From Sipunculus nudus (lineage: Eukaryota > Annelida > Sipuncula > Golfingiida > Sipunculidae), in NCBI GenBank assembly GCA_026874595.1, contig CM049316.1, forward strand, positions 75,060,676 through 75,124,675: a stretch of 64,000 nucleotides of DNA, given 5' to 3'. Shown one piece after another: positions 1 through 10,999 of the stretch. The notes under the pieces are model-generated. The model was given only the letters and a program-made list of their open reading frames with translations. It searched no databases and had not been told where the DNA came from. Position 1 is the stretch's first letter, and every line of letters begins with the position of its first letter. The translations under genes and the position numbers were made by a program.

Positions 1-62
1 AGTGGTGTGTGGAACGTTTTTAACGACTCGGTTTACCTTGGAATTAATTTTACCATTGAAAA
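1..62 (-). CDS. Possible continuation of the VWD domain, cut by the window edge
   Basis: On the minus strand this edge sequence reads FNGKINSKVNRVVKNVPHTT. That fits the strand expected after RLDKHKVLK in a VWD domain, where K-V-N-G-K is common. The frame runs out of the window. The acceptor is unclear: the nearest AG sites leave a phase that does not match the simple donor at 541-543. The domain match is suggestive and the splice model is unresolved. Between 63 and 480 the sequence is AT-rich with no other coding signal. Confidence 0.4.
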
Positions 63-543
63 CACATCTACTTATATAAAACACCAAACTGACGAGGACC
101 GTTATGCAAATAATGCGGATTGGACCGCTAACCGCTATGTGTAAACCTGTGTTCGAGGCATTAGATTGTTTTATACAAATCAACGAATCTGCAACTTAAT
201 TTTATCTACGTAGTTACTAGATGGTTAATGTATAGCTACTGTTAGGGGATTTTTCATCTTTGTGATACAATAAATATATAATAGTATTCGATCTAGCATG
301 AAGAAATGTTTCAATTATTACACAAACCATAAATATACATCATAATATTTCATTAGTTTTGTGGCACACGGGTATTGAAAATGTATCAATTATTAATAAT
401 ATATCCATGGGATTCCCTTTTTGAAACAGGAACGTAATCATTATATAATGATATGATAATATTATACCTGATATACCTGTTTAATTAACATCAGTAAGGC
501 TCATGGTAGAATTATTGAGGGATTTATAAAGTAAGTGTCGAAC

Positions 544-776
544 CTTTAGCACTTTGTGTTTGTCGAGACGCACTGTCACTCCGCCATAAGTGATATCAAT
601 ATATTTGAGAAAGCTGACATGTGACCACGAGTAACGATTTTCATTAGCTCCCTGAATGCGGAACTCTCCACCGGTGGGCGTGGCCAGGTTGTATTTGCAG
701 GCCCCTTGGTAGTGGATCATTTGTCCGTCAAACGTTTTGTAATGAGGATCACCGCATATATTACAGCAGGCGGTAG
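544..776 (-). CDS. VWD domain exon (N-terminal half)
   Basis: After an acceptor CGCCAG at 777-782 the frame joins the VWA exon through a Ser codon. It reads TACCNICGDPHYKTFDGQ, the start of a von Willebrand type D domain (GDPHY.TFDG). It continues through YQGACKYNLATP, FRIQGANENR and ITYGGVTVRLDKHKVLK, which match the first beta strands of VWD. VWD domains drive disulphide-linked assembly of mucins, VWF and related secreted proteins. The frame stays open to 481, but the residues after VLK no longer look like VWD, and a weak donor (AAAG then GTTCGA) at 541-543 is the likely exon end. The combination TSP1-VWA-VWD suggests a matrix, mucus or adhesive protein; that role is inference. Confidence 0.85.
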
Positions 777-1051
777 CTGGCGAAGAAGCTAAGGGCGGAA
801 AATCAACGGCAAATCATATATGCATTTTTGGTTCGATTACGTGAATAACTAACACATATTGCAGTAGGCAGTAAATGTTTAGGAAGCTAAGGCTGACAAA
901 TCAGTGACAACTTATACGTAAATCAACATATCGGTTAACATTTAACATACATTACATCAGGCAAATGCGAGGAGGCTGAGAAGAACTAGTTACCATTTAT
1001 AAATACAGAAATGTATTGATTATCTGAAAGTAACGTTATTCTCACACTTAC

Positions 1052-1183
1052 AACATGTGTTCTTGACCAAGCTCTGTACGATGGCAGGGAGAGCGGAGAA
1101 CCCTGCCACCTGGTGGTAGTATGAAGAATCAGGATCACTGGCGACGGCTTTCAGTTCGTTAACATTCACACGGGGCCCAATGC
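1052..1183 (-). CDS. VWA domain exon, C-terminal part
   Basis: This short exon completes the VWA domain. After an acceptor TAG at 1184-1185 it reads GIGPRVNVNELKAVASDP, the usual final strand and helix after HTVG, then a helix YYHQVAGFSALPAIVQSL ending in a cysteine. The split Gly codon joins the previous exon exactly, and the donor GTAAGT (1046-1051) leaves phase 1. Together the two VWA exons give a domain of normal length. The exon is too short to stand out as an ORF and was found by reading across the splice junction. Confidence 0.85.
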
Positions 1184-2382
1184 CTATTTTGACAAATAAT
1201 AGAACATTATATTTGTAAATAAAAGAAACATATACGTGGGATATTTTAATAAATCAGGCATGTTCCGTTTCTAGATACGATTTATATATGATCAGGTGAA
1301 AAATTGGCGACTGGTTGGCGCAGCCGGATGCTTGCTTATACAGGCAAGCATGATTTAACCATACACTCATTAGCATGGACAAAACTGGATGTCAACACGT
1401 TATTTGCTTTTGTGCGCTATGAACGCTATTAGATAAATGTGATTTTGAACAATTTAGAGGCTACAGTTGTGACACTCCAGGATTATTAATACTGTAACTT
1501 GTGAAATGTGATTTGGTTATAGAAGGAAAGTAACGCGCGACGCCGGAGATCCTCGATCTCCCGTACTGGAGGCAAAATGTAACCCTGTTTGCTCTCTATC
1601 CCCGGTAGGTGGCTCCTATCGCGAAGGTCACGGGGGGCAAATACAAAGATGGCCAATGATGTCCAAACGCTCTGCCTGCTGGGCAATCCCAGTAATTTTG
1701 TTTTGTAACCCTAAGGCTGAACTCCTGTAGCAGTAAGAATTTCTCTCAGTTACTGTATCGTCTTAACGCTAAAATCTGTTGCACAATGTAGTGACAATTG
1801 GTTCGCTGTAATAATACTGTCGGACATATTTATTTTTGCCCGCAAGTCTTCTGGGGCAGCATCACTTCCGTGCTCCACTACAGAAGATCAGCGATTTCCG
1901 GTGTCGCGTGTTGACTACCTCTAGTGTCTCAGTATGAGCGATATCCAGTATAATAAGATATTACTGAATTAATAACCGCAGGCATATTATAAGCTGGTAA
2001 ACGTTAAAAGTGACGTTTACGGTATATCTTTATCTTATTTAGAAGATTTTTATTCAAGGTGAAAGAACATCGAATGTACATATTTGGTTGAACGTGTCCC
2101 GAGATGGGAGACAATAATATTTGACAGATGAGGACGGAATGTTCCAGCCAATTTAAATATTTTTTTAACTTTAAACAAAATTTCGGAAAAAAAAGAAAAT
2201 TAAAAAAACTGATTTTTTTTATATTTTAAAAAAGCGATAATTTTAATACAACAAATGATGAAAAAAAGGTTTGAAGAAACCCAGGCTCTCCGATTTATAA
2301 TTTGTGCTTTATTAGCAGCTGTTTTAGTTGAAAGAATGGAAAGATTATGCAGTTTTCTGCATTAGAATTTGGACCTACTTAC

Positions 2383-2814
2383 CGACTGTGTGCATCTTTA
2401 TCCCGGCTTGTTTCGCCAGATTTCCCTGCAGTATTGTAGATGGTCTGTTGTTTGACCATCCATCTGTCACAAGGATTCCTACATTTAGTACGCCTGCGCG
2501 ATCCCCGTTTCCGGCCGTAAACATAGTGGTCCTCATTTTTTCGAGTGCACCAGCAGTGTTCGTGCCGCCTGATTGGTACGGCAGCCCCCAGATGGCGCTC
2601 TCCACAGCTCCCCGACTGCTGTGCTGTTTCAAGTGAAATTTGATGAAGACGCCGGACGAATACGTCACAACTCCTATCCTAGTAGTGCTCTGGCTGACCG
2701 GAAGTGACCTGACTATGTCGATGGCGAATTGTTTCACTCTCCACCAATTGGATTCACTGACGGATCCGGAGGTGTCAAGAACAAACACCAAGTCCAGTTT
2801 GCAGAGTAGAGACA
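2383..2814 (-). CDS. VWA domain exon, N-terminal part with MIDAS
   Basis: This exon encodes the first three quarters of a von Willebrand factor type A domain. It opens with the strand LDLVFVLDTSGSV, then has the MIDAS metal-site motif DTSGS, the threonine loop in SGGTNTAGAL and the second acidic loop LVTDGWSNN. All parts of the metal-ion-dependent adhesion site are present, so the domain could bind ligand through a divalent cation. The acceptor is at 2815-2816 and the donor is GTAAGT at 2377-2382. Both ends are phase 1. The domain breaks after HTVG and finishes in the next exon downstream. Confidence 0.9.
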
Positions 2815-2966
2815 CTTAACATGGTAAAAAAAAACAAGCTCTGCAGTGTTACATCCTTTAAATGTTCATTTAAAACTCTGGTGTAGTGTTTTTCGTTAGC
2901 TTTAATAAAATAGAGCAAGCAACCCAAATGCCGAATAATCAGTACTACGGATGTCCAATATAGAAG

Positions 2967-3012
<46 letters not shown>

Positions 3013-3189
3013 CAACGTTTCTCCCGTATCAGGTAATTATATTCACTTAATATTATCAATGAAATATTATCATTCCTTTGGTCTCATTAGCAAAAATATA
3101 ACAAAAATAATGATTTTTTTTTTCTTTTTCCAGTTATTGACGGAAATGGAATAAAAGTAAAAGAAATCCCTCTATCTTACTGTACTCAC

Positions 3190-3360
3190 CAGGTCTACAT
3201 GGGTTGTTGTTACAGCTCATTGTCTCGCGTCTCCCATTATAAAATCTAGTCCTCTTGCCACCACCACATGTTTTGTCACATTGGCTCCAAGGTGTCCTCA
3301 CTGGTACAAGTCGCCGCTGACCGCTAGGGGGAGCCACCTGCCGGAATCCTTCCACGTCTT
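3190..3360 (-). CDS. Thrombospondin type-1 (TSP1) domain exon
   Basis: This exon carries one TSP1 repeat. Diagnostic residues are the W-S-x-C start (TPWSQCDKTC), the CGGG turn, the basic strand KRTRF, and the later cysteines in MSCNNNPCRP. TSP1 domains are extracellular adhesion and matrix modules held by disulphides and stacked Trp/Arg layers. The acceptor is CCCAG at 3361-3362 and the donor is a strong GTGAGT at 3184-3189. The exon is symmetric (phase 1 to phase 1), typical of shuffled extracellular modules. Its last base joins the VWA exon to give a Val codon, so that junction is phase-consistent. The upstream junction to the signal-peptide exon is not resolved. Confidence 0.88.
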
Positions 3361-3964
3361 CTGGGTTTACTTTAAATCACAATTATATTTTACAAGATCA
3401 AGAGCATTATAATGATGAACTAGCTAATTCAAAACATGCAGTTGAGCCTCGGAGATGTTGAACACTCGACGAATGTCCATAACCTGACAGACCAGAGCAT
3501 AAACTATTAGGAGCAAAAGGGGAAAACAAGATTTTTCAGTCCTATAGAGTAAATAAAACATATATTATAGATCAATTTTACAGCATTATACTTGTGCATG
3601 CAAATATAAGCTCTACAGTTATTGCTTATTATTATAAACACACATATTTGTCTTGACTGCACGTGCTACTTTCTTACATATTTCTTAATTTGATCAAAGT
3701 ATTGGATACTGATATCATTATAATACTATGCATGTGGGAATGTTATAAATAAACTTACCACTTTCTAATTCCCTCTAAGAAATGGGACCTGTAATGAAAA
3801 GGCGGATATTGATTAGCAAAGGACAATGAAGACGTATAAGGTCATTTAAATAACAAACTTAACCCTTTTTTGGTTCATTGTTTAATTGTTTGTATTTATT
3901 ATTTCAAGGGTTTTTATGAATTATTATTATAAAGTTACGCTATTTACAAGTTATGTCGGTGACA

Positions 3965-4024
<60 letters not shown>

Positions 4025-4264
4025 TACATATATATATATGCACAACCTCCGAATTACGGACAGTGACGGGTCCCGACATTTTGCCCGAAATTATGAGGTA
4101 TCATTAGTAGGAAGGTTATAGATTTCTGGACATACTTTAACGGTACTAACCGTAAGTGGCCGTAAAAGGGAGGTGCCCTTATTCACGGGTGCCCATCAGG
4201 GGAGGTTCTTTTATATATATACATACAGGTAGATAGATAGATAGATAGATAGAAAAAAAAAAAC

Positions 4265-4671
4265 TTTCCCCTCTCCTGCCCCGGCCTCGGCTCCCTCTCC
4301 GGCTCCGGCCTCGACTCCCTCTCCGGTTCCCTCTTGGGCTCCGGCCTCGGCTCCCTCTCCGGCTCCCTCTCCAGCTCCCTCTCCGGCTCCCTCTCCGGCT
4401 CCGGCCTCGACTCCCTCTTGGGCTCCGGCCTCGGCTCCCCCTCCGGCTCCCTCTCCGGCTCCGGCCTCGGCTCCCTCTTGGGCTCCGGCCTCGGCTCCCT
4501 CTCCGGCTCCCTCTCCGGCTCCCTCTTCGGCTCCGGCCTCGGCTCCCTCCTCAGCTCCCTCTCCGGCTCCGGCCTCGACTCCCTCTCCAGCTCCCTCTCC
4601 GGCTCGGGACGTGCCAGAATTGGTGACGTCATGACCACAAGGCCCAACAAAAGGAAGCACAGTCGCGACAT
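4265..4671 (-). CDS. Signal peptide and Pro/Glu/Arg repeat exon of a secreted protein
   Basis: The exon opens with ATG directly after a good acceptor (TTTCTCTGAACAG). The first 20 or so residues form a textbook signal peptide: a short basic start MSR, then a hydrophobic core [11 protein letters not shown], then SPILA at the likely cleavage point. After this the frame becomes a low-complexity PEPERE / PEPKRE repeat of about 100 residues, encoded by a GC-rich minisatellite. The repeat is highly charged, likely disordered, and probably a spacer or stalk. A possible donor lies at the end of the repeat (GGAAA followed by GTTTTT), but it leaves phase 2, whereas the TSP1 exon needs phase 1. An unseen exon or a different donor is therefore likely. 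The repeat also stays open in a second frame (Gly/Ala/Glu), a by-product of its 3-base periodicity. The signal peptide makes the named frame the real one. Confidence 0.7.
4271..4610. repeat. GC-rich coding minisatellite
   Basis: Variants of CTCCCTCTCCGGCTCC and GGCCTCGG words recur throughout, in sharp contrast to the AT-rich surroundings. It encodes the Pro/Glu/Arg repeat of the secreted protein on the minus strand. All units are multiples of three bases, so copy number can change without breaking the frame. A short (TAGA)n tract at about 4227-4252 and an A-run adjoin it. Confidence 0.8.
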
Positions 4672-5894
4672 CTGTTCAGAGAAAGATTAAGCCTGAATTC
4701 TTAAACTTATTTTTTTTTACCAAAATGAAGTCTCTGTGACAGTTCGTTCACTCTGTCTGCCCATTCGTTTATGGGTGACAAACATCAGTAGGATTTGTTT
4801 GTTGAGAACGTTATTACAGTGTTGACGCATATAAAATGCACACCTTACGCTGCGGCGTAATTGATTGATGTGACAGTGATCAAAGGATTAAAACTATATT
4901 ATCCACAGTAGAAATTTATCATTTTAACAAAGATATGCTAATTACGTGTTACATTAATTGAACATAGAACTGGTATTGGCCAAAGCAGCTTATGCATAAC
5001 ATCATCAATACAGGAATCAAAACTGTACTACCGGAGAGGAAACCAAAATCCACAAATATAGATCTTAGCACTTAAAACTACTAAAACTTCGCAAACTTAC
5101 GACTAAAACAAAATCCTATACTACAGTACGTGCAGTGTGTAGGTGGGTTAGATGATAAAAGAATGTTTAGCTTCATGCAATGCCGCCGATAGGCATTAAT
5201 ACACGACTAAATAGGCATCTGACTTGGGCTGGTTAGCTTGTCCAAATTCAGGCTATCTTGACACTGCAAGGTACGCTGGCTGTAAACTAATGTAACAGGG
5301 TCGAAATGGCGCTACGCTACCGGAAAACAAAGTGAGCTGGCAATATGTGTTACCCTGGGTCCCTGACATCACATTTCAGCCCCCCCCCCCCCCCCCCCCA
5401 TTCCACCATAAGTTGTCGCTTAATTTGCTGGCGTCACACCTAGAACTTGGCAAGCATGTATCGGTCCAAATAAAATGAAGACGCACTAGATTAATCGCAC
5501 ATTTTATTTTAAATGTAAGTTGTTGCCGTTCGTGTACCAGACGCGTGTTACTAATAATTTGGCTAAAATATTTAAACTATGTTTCAAAATATAACCCATA
5601 TTAACAATATAAAGTCAAGATTTCATCATAAAGTTCCTTGAATAAATTTCGAAATAAAAGCAACTTTGAGAAAAGAGTTCTGAGCGCAAAGAAATATACA
5701 ATACACTTCTTCAACTGAACATCTTAATTAGCTTTCAACTTGCTAAATAATTCATGTGTGTTAAATAAATGTATGTCGAGATGGCCACTACTGGTAGTCA
5801 TAGGTGTATGTTATGAAATGCTAAGAAACTGTGCGATTTGCCGAGCCATTACAAGACTAGCTTGTGTTTAAAAACTAAAGAGATATTTACTTAC

Positions 5895-5963
5895 AATGAG
5901 TCGTCTGAATCTTCTTGCTTACTCAAGATGCTTTTGTGTGGTCTTTGGGGCAGAGCTGCTGTA
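5895..5963 (-). other. Predicted 5' UTR exon of the VWA/TSP1/VWD gene
   Basis: This is a non-coding first exon. Its right end is set about 28 bases downstream of the TATA box, and its left end is fixed by a consensus donor (ACTCATT followed by GTAAGT on the minus strand). The next exon begins directly with ATG after a pyrimidine-rich acceptor at 4672, so this exon would supply only untranslated sequence. The intervening intron of about 1.2 kb (4672-5894) contains a poly-C run near 5380-5399 and no recognisable coding sequence. Confidence 0.5.
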
Positions 5964-5990
5964 CACAGACGTTGCGGTGTGGGCTGTCCT

Positions 5991-5998
5991 TATTTATA
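5991..5998 (-). promoter_or_regulatory. TATA box of the VWA/TSP1/VWD gene
   Basis: On the minus strand the octamer TATAAATA lies about 30 bases before a plausible transcription start near 5963. It is followed by a 5' UTR exon that ends in a perfect GTAAGT donor. It is the only TATA-like site correctly placed for the secreted-protein gene that runs leftward. The start site itself is inferred from spacing. Confidence 0.6.
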
Positions 5999-6198
5999 GG
6001 CTACAAACAAGACGTGCATCATGATGTGGCGACGACAGGTTAGTCACTCGTCTTAGTTATTCTCGGAATCTTTTTCTGGGATTGGATGGTGCGTTGCGGT
6101 TCAAAGATTTAACTTTGTACAGCCTCGTACATGGTATAGCCGATTCTTGATACGGTCTATGTATAGATCAATGGAGTTATACGGTGAAAAATATTTTT

Positions 6199-6394
6199 AA
6201 TTCGTGCGCACGAATTACTAATCCGTGCGCACAAATTACTAATCCTTGCGCACAAATTACTAATTCGTGCGCACGAATTACTAAACCGTGCGCACGAATT
6301 GGTGGCCAATGAGAACAGCTCTCTGATGTTGCTGGGTCAATACTCATTGGCTACTAATTCGTGCGCACGAGTTGTTAATTCGTGCTCACGAATT
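6199..6394. repeat. Seven 18-bp palindromes on a 21-bp pitch
   Basis: The unit AATTCGTGCGCACGAATT is a perfect palindrome around GTGCGCAC. Five copies start at 6199, 6220, 6241, 6262 and 6283, and two more at 6356 and 6377. Changes are few (for example CCGTGCGCACAAATT, or GTGCTCAC in the last). The pitch is 21 bases, two turns of B-DNA. The gap holds CCAATGAG facing CTCATTGG, and another CCAATGAG follows the last copy. The array ends about 200 bases upstream of the TATA box of the minus-strand gene. Confidence 0.85.
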
Positions 6395-6989
6395 ACTAGC
6401 CAATGAGAAGCAAGCATACATCGACTCAGTCTAGGCACAGGCTGGCAGTTTCACACGTTTGTCAAACTGGAGCCCAGTGCCTTCCGACAGTTCCGTGACT
6501 TTCTACCTTGGAAAATTCGGAAATCTGTATATTGAAAGGGCTTGAAGCGATACTTATAGAATATAAATATATAACTCACAGACCCAGTTGCCGTGCATGG
6601 TGGAAAATTTCTAAGCTTTCTCTGGTAAAAAAAAAAACAATAAAAAAAACCCTATATTATCATCGTTGGGGCATAATGGGAACATTATTATAGACAAAGC
6701 GGATCCGGCTGAAATTTTCAAAAAGTTATTTTGCTTCACAAAGTAACTACAGTTACAGTTCTCAATCGCCATTTGACGATGACGCTAAATTGCAAATTAC
6801 ACATGAACTAGGTGAAATGAACTTCACAGAAACTGAGGTATCTCATGTCATATTTGGGATTCGCTTTCCTGACAGGAACACATAAACATTATATGTTTGA
6901 AAGACAACAAGCGTTTGAAACTTTTGAAAAAAATGATAAATTCCATTTCTCTGTGAAAGTTTTAGGTCGTTTTTACAAATCATAAATAC

Positions 6990-7440
6990 GTTTAGTACTG
7001 GAGTGTGGAGTTTTATTATTTAACAATTGTTCTGTCAGACAGTCATACCAACTTGATAGTATACATCGGAAAGCATGTTTAACATGTACTGGAGCGCTCT
7101 CGACTTCCAGCACTGGAGCTATGGTAAAATAGCTATAATGGTCAAGCATAAAAATAAGAAGAGAGCTGGATATACAATTCCCAATGTATGAAATGATTAA
7201 CGGACTAGCTCCACATTATCTCCTAATATATTAACTCAAACTCCGTCTCATGTTCAGCCCTATACAGTCCCCGCAAATCGCATTTGCTAAAGATACTCTG
7301 TCGCTTTTCTTTTCTTCCAATTTTCTTTTCTTTCCTTCACTGGCCTGCAAACTTTGGAACAGTTTCCTATAATTCAGTCTACTTTAATAGATTCCTTTAA
7401 AGAAAATGTTCGTGACTATTTAAACCCTGCCTCTCGAGAA
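6990..7440 (+). pseudogene. LINE 3' fragment (reverse transcriptase C-terminus)
   Basis: Broken frames still show the C-terminal tail typical of jockey/L2/CR1-type ORF2 proteins: YQLDSIHRKACLTCTGA, then YEMINGLAPHYLL, LACKLWNSF and QSTLIDSFKENVRDYLNP. Several stops and at least one frame change separate these blocks, so the copy is dead. No catalytic RT motifs are present, meaning the insertion is 5'-truncated or eroded. Between 6401 and 6989 no coding or repeat signal was seen. Confidence 0.6.
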
Positions 7441-7624
7441 ATATACAGTTGTTATTGCGACAATCATCGTCACACATGAAATTATCCATAATCGGCTACG
7501 ACAAGGTGCCAGTTACTTAAATCAATACCTATATTTTTAACTGGAAAGACTGATTTTTTTTAATCTAATGGATATGCTGCATATGGACTGAGGCGTTTAT
7601 TTTTATTGTTTTACGCCTACCAGT

Positions 7625-7627
<3 letters not shown>

Positions 7628-7697
<70 letters not shown>

Positions 7698-7715
7698 TGT
7701 GTATATATATATATG
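7628..7715. repeat. Compound (TA)n(TG)n microsatellite
   Basis: A run of TA dinucleotides passes into TG and back into TA. It lies downstream of the LINE fragment. From 7716 to 8035 no gene or repeat was recognised. Confidence 0.95.
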
Positions 7716-8035
7716 GTCACTTGTTCTTAGAATAAATTAACTGAATAAATTAACTAAAAAATAATAATTTTCCAGGTTTCCGTTTTATGCATGGTAATGG
7801 AACACCTGGAAGTGTGGACAATGACATGATGTGTATCCTAACCTCACCAGGGACATTTTTAGCGAATTTAAGTGTATATCATTAAAAAAGGTCTATAATA
7901 CTGTTACATGATGAAAGGTGTGTGTTTCGTCTTTCACATCTGACATTGGTGTAAAAGAGAATGCTATTGATGGACACAAATAAAAAAAAAATACAAAAAA
8001 AGAAAAAGAGGCTTAATGTGATGTGAAAGACTATT

Positions 8036-8340
8036 TTGAGTGTGCTCTAGGGCAGCACTGCTCTAGGAGAGCACACATGTCTGCTCTAGAATAGCACAAA
8101 GCTCTGCCGTAGGAGAGAACACAGCACTGCTCCAAGAAAACACTGCTGCAGGAGAGCACACAGTGTGCTCTAGCTAAGAGACCACACAGCACTGCTCCAA
8201 GAGAGCACTGCTGCAGAAGAGCCTACTGTTCTGCTGCCAGGAGAACACTCAGTCTGCTCTGGGAGAGCACACAGCACTGTTCTGGGGGAACACACAAATC
8301 TGCTCCAGGAGAGCATACTGCTCAGATTCTGCTGAAGACT
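8036..8340. repeat. Array of short imperfect palindromes (TGCTCT...AGAGCA)
   Basis: The words CTGCTC, CTAGGAGAGCAC and ACAGCACTG recur about every 20-40 bases in varied order. Many units pair TGCTCT with AGAGCA a few bases later, so each can fold into a small hairpin. Similarity fades into a CTGCT-rich tail up to about 8600. No coding frame crosses it. Confidence 0.7.
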
Positions 8341-8869
8341 GCTGAAAACCTGCTTCTAATATGCAATTAAACTTGCTCCACTGGAGCACTGATTTAAATA
8401 ATTATTATTTTGTGTTGCATCACTGCTCAAAACCTGCTGCGCAATACAGGATTATACATGGTCAGTTGAAGAGGAGATTTCAGCATATAATTCACAGGTC
8501 TTGGTGCACATATACAGCATATGCTGTAATATACTGAATAAATGCTGCAGATCGGCTGGAAAAACTGCTCTGGCTATGTGCTGCAAATCTGCTTCAGATA
8601 TGCTGCAATAATGATGAATTTTGGTAGGGGACAGTCTGTTTCTGGAAAACTAAACCATTGACCAGACTTTTTTTATCAAATTACAGGACTGTTGAACTGG
8701 ATTAGATATTGTGGATCTTTGTTATGACAGTGTATATAGATAAGGCCGAAAATATTTTTCACATAACTTCTAATAGATTATTATTGTATAATGTTTTCAC
8801 ATAACTTGTAATGGATCAGTATTATATGATGTCTTCATAAAGCTTATATTGGATCAATACTGCGCGTTG

Positions 8870-10975
8870 TGCTGCATATTCTCGCAGAGAGTATAACCTG
8901 ATGGTTGTTTTGATAATTTATTATACATAAATATAGACTATATGTTTAGATATTAGCGTGAGATCGTTGGATAAAGAACACTCATGTCCCATTTGATTTT
9001 AGTTCCAGGGCAGTTTAGTTGTTAGAGGGCACACGTGTCTCGTTTGATATTAATTCCATTTCAGTTTACTTCCGACACAGCCGTCTCCGTTTTGGCGTTC
9101 TCTATAGTAACGTGTGTTTGTTGTAGATCTCAAAAGGAAGTGTACCTCTGTAAGTTAGACTTTCTCAGACGCCTGTTACTTAGAGGCGTCGTCTTATTAG
9201 TATTCGCTCTATGATTGACAGTCGCCATAATTTAGAGCAATGATTGGCCGCGAGACGATCAGAAGTTGTGACGTCAGGAAGCAATTATAAGAAGTGAGTA
9301 GGACATTTTTCGGGAGAAGTGCCCGTTCAGCTTACCGGTGTGGTATAGCCTTGCAATATTTACAGCAGTCCGGGTGCAAGTCTGCAAGTGTTAAAGAGGA
9401 GACAGCTCAGATGTGATATCTACAAGCATAGATATTTGATGTATGAGGAAGTAACAAGTGATTTCTCTGTAAATGACTTCAGAGCAAGTAACGCATTTTG
9501 CCGACGGACTGGTAATTTGGCGGGTTGATACTTGTTGTGCGCTTCCAGGAACAGACTGAGGACATTATATATGCGCATTACGATAGAGGTACAGGTCATT
9601 AAACAGGAAATCTTATTCCATTTTTGAAGTGTACGTATGTATGAGTTCAGCCGATTTGTTTGACTCTTAAAAGAACCTTGACGTTAAAATTTTCACCGGT
9701 GGGACAATCAAGCAGGTTGAGTCAAGGTCAGGGCCCTCGAGTTTAAGTCGAAGTCTTTTTTAACCAGATGGAACCATTATATGAGTTATAGTCTTATCCT
9801 TAAAATATATTTACTGAATAAATGATGTTAAGAACTTTCAGTGTACATTTACGTTTCATCAAGCATTCTATGGATAAGATTTTTAATGATAATTATATGG
9901 CTATATACATACATATAAATCTGACGGGTAAACTCTCTAATTTTTAAATAAGTTTTCTTCTGATTCATTTGTATTTTTACAAAAAAAAATGCCTATTTTT
10001 TTACAATCTTCTGAAGAAAGTTATTTAATATGTTCTTTAAACAATAACCAGTATTTCTCTATGAAATTAGTGTCATTAGTTTAAAAGAGGTGTCGTGTGT
10101 GGCAATGGTTTCCATGTGAGCTCTGATAAAATAAAATAAACTTAATTTGTATACATATTCTTAAAAGAAATAAGGTAAAGGTAAACTATTTATATTGTGA
10201 AATAAATATAGGTCAGGATGTTTTCTCGGCCTGAATATAGAGTGGAGGGTATATAAAATTATGGTTTTATCATATGGTTAAGGTTTTGCGAAATGTAGCT
10301 GGTCCGACACCTGCAGACCCCATATTGTCTTAAGAACCAGTATTCAGATAGACGGATTCTTGGATGGGTTTGCATGAGGATGGATATTTCAGATAGATTA
10401 GTAAGGCCAAATGTATTATTTATACGTCTTGAAAATATCACTCTTTCTCCTCTTATTGGCAATTGGATTACAAGTTAGTTTAATGCTGCTGAGAAAGAAA
10501 AACAGTTTAAACTAAATGCATAAGATCTTAACATTAGGTTCAGTTTTGAATTTATAAATGGGTGAATTTTATTTTTTTTGCTGTAGATATCGCCAGGCTA
10601 TATTTCTCTGGTGCGTTAGTACTTCTCCCAAAACCTCCTCCTAACGACTTATATATGCTTGCTGAAGTTAATGAACTCTGGCCAGTCACCGGTTCAAATT
10701 ACGCCGACCGTCAATTACAGTATGAATTCTAATAAGGATACGCCTCCAAAAAACAAAAACAAAAATTTGAATTATACAATAAGCCGTACTATAGCGACCG
10801 ACAAACAGAGACGGCTCCAACGGAATTAAAACTGTACCGACTTTAACATCAAATGAGACACGTGTGTTCTTTTACCAAAGATCCCAGGCTAATATCTAAA
10901 AATAATACTCCATATTAATGTACAATAAATTATCAAAACAATCATCTGGTTTTCCCTACTAGAATATACAATACA
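8870..10975. mobile_element. Element with long inverted terminal arms
   Basis: The left arm (about 8870-9375) and the right arm (about 10575-10975) are diverged reverse complements. Matching stretches include TTGTTTTGATAATTTATT, ACACGTGTCTC.TTTGAT, AGCCGTCTC.GTTT and CTTATTAG.ATTC. The left arm has an internal duplication of about 55 bases. The centre (9376-10574) has no convincing ORF. The layout fits a non-autonomous foldback-type or TIR DNA transposon, but the outer ends and target duplication were not pinned down. Two independent inverted insertions would look similar. Confidence 0.5.
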
Positions 10976-10999
10976 TTACCTAAGGCACAGTTCTTTGCT

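Noticed and set aside
2951-3010. Open frames made of Ser-Leu or Arg-Glu repeats over (TC)n tracts
   Set aside because: Microsatellite translation in the intron of the VWA gene.
3759-3788. A 30-bp micro-exon with good AG and GTAAGT borders between the repeat exon and the TSP1 exon
   Set aside because: Its only open frame creates a TGA when joined to the TSP1 exon, so it does not solve the phase problem.
4211-4690. Alternative open frames over the GC-rich minisatellite (Gly/Ala/Glu frame on the minus strand, Gly/Ser/Leu frame on the plus strand)
   Set aside because: They are by-products of a repeat unit divisible by three. Only the frame with the signal peptide has independent support.
10690-10710. 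GGTTCAAATTACGCC considered as a tRNA B-box
   Set aside because: No A-box or cloverleaf could be built around it, and it lies in the inverted arm of the 8.9-11 kb element.
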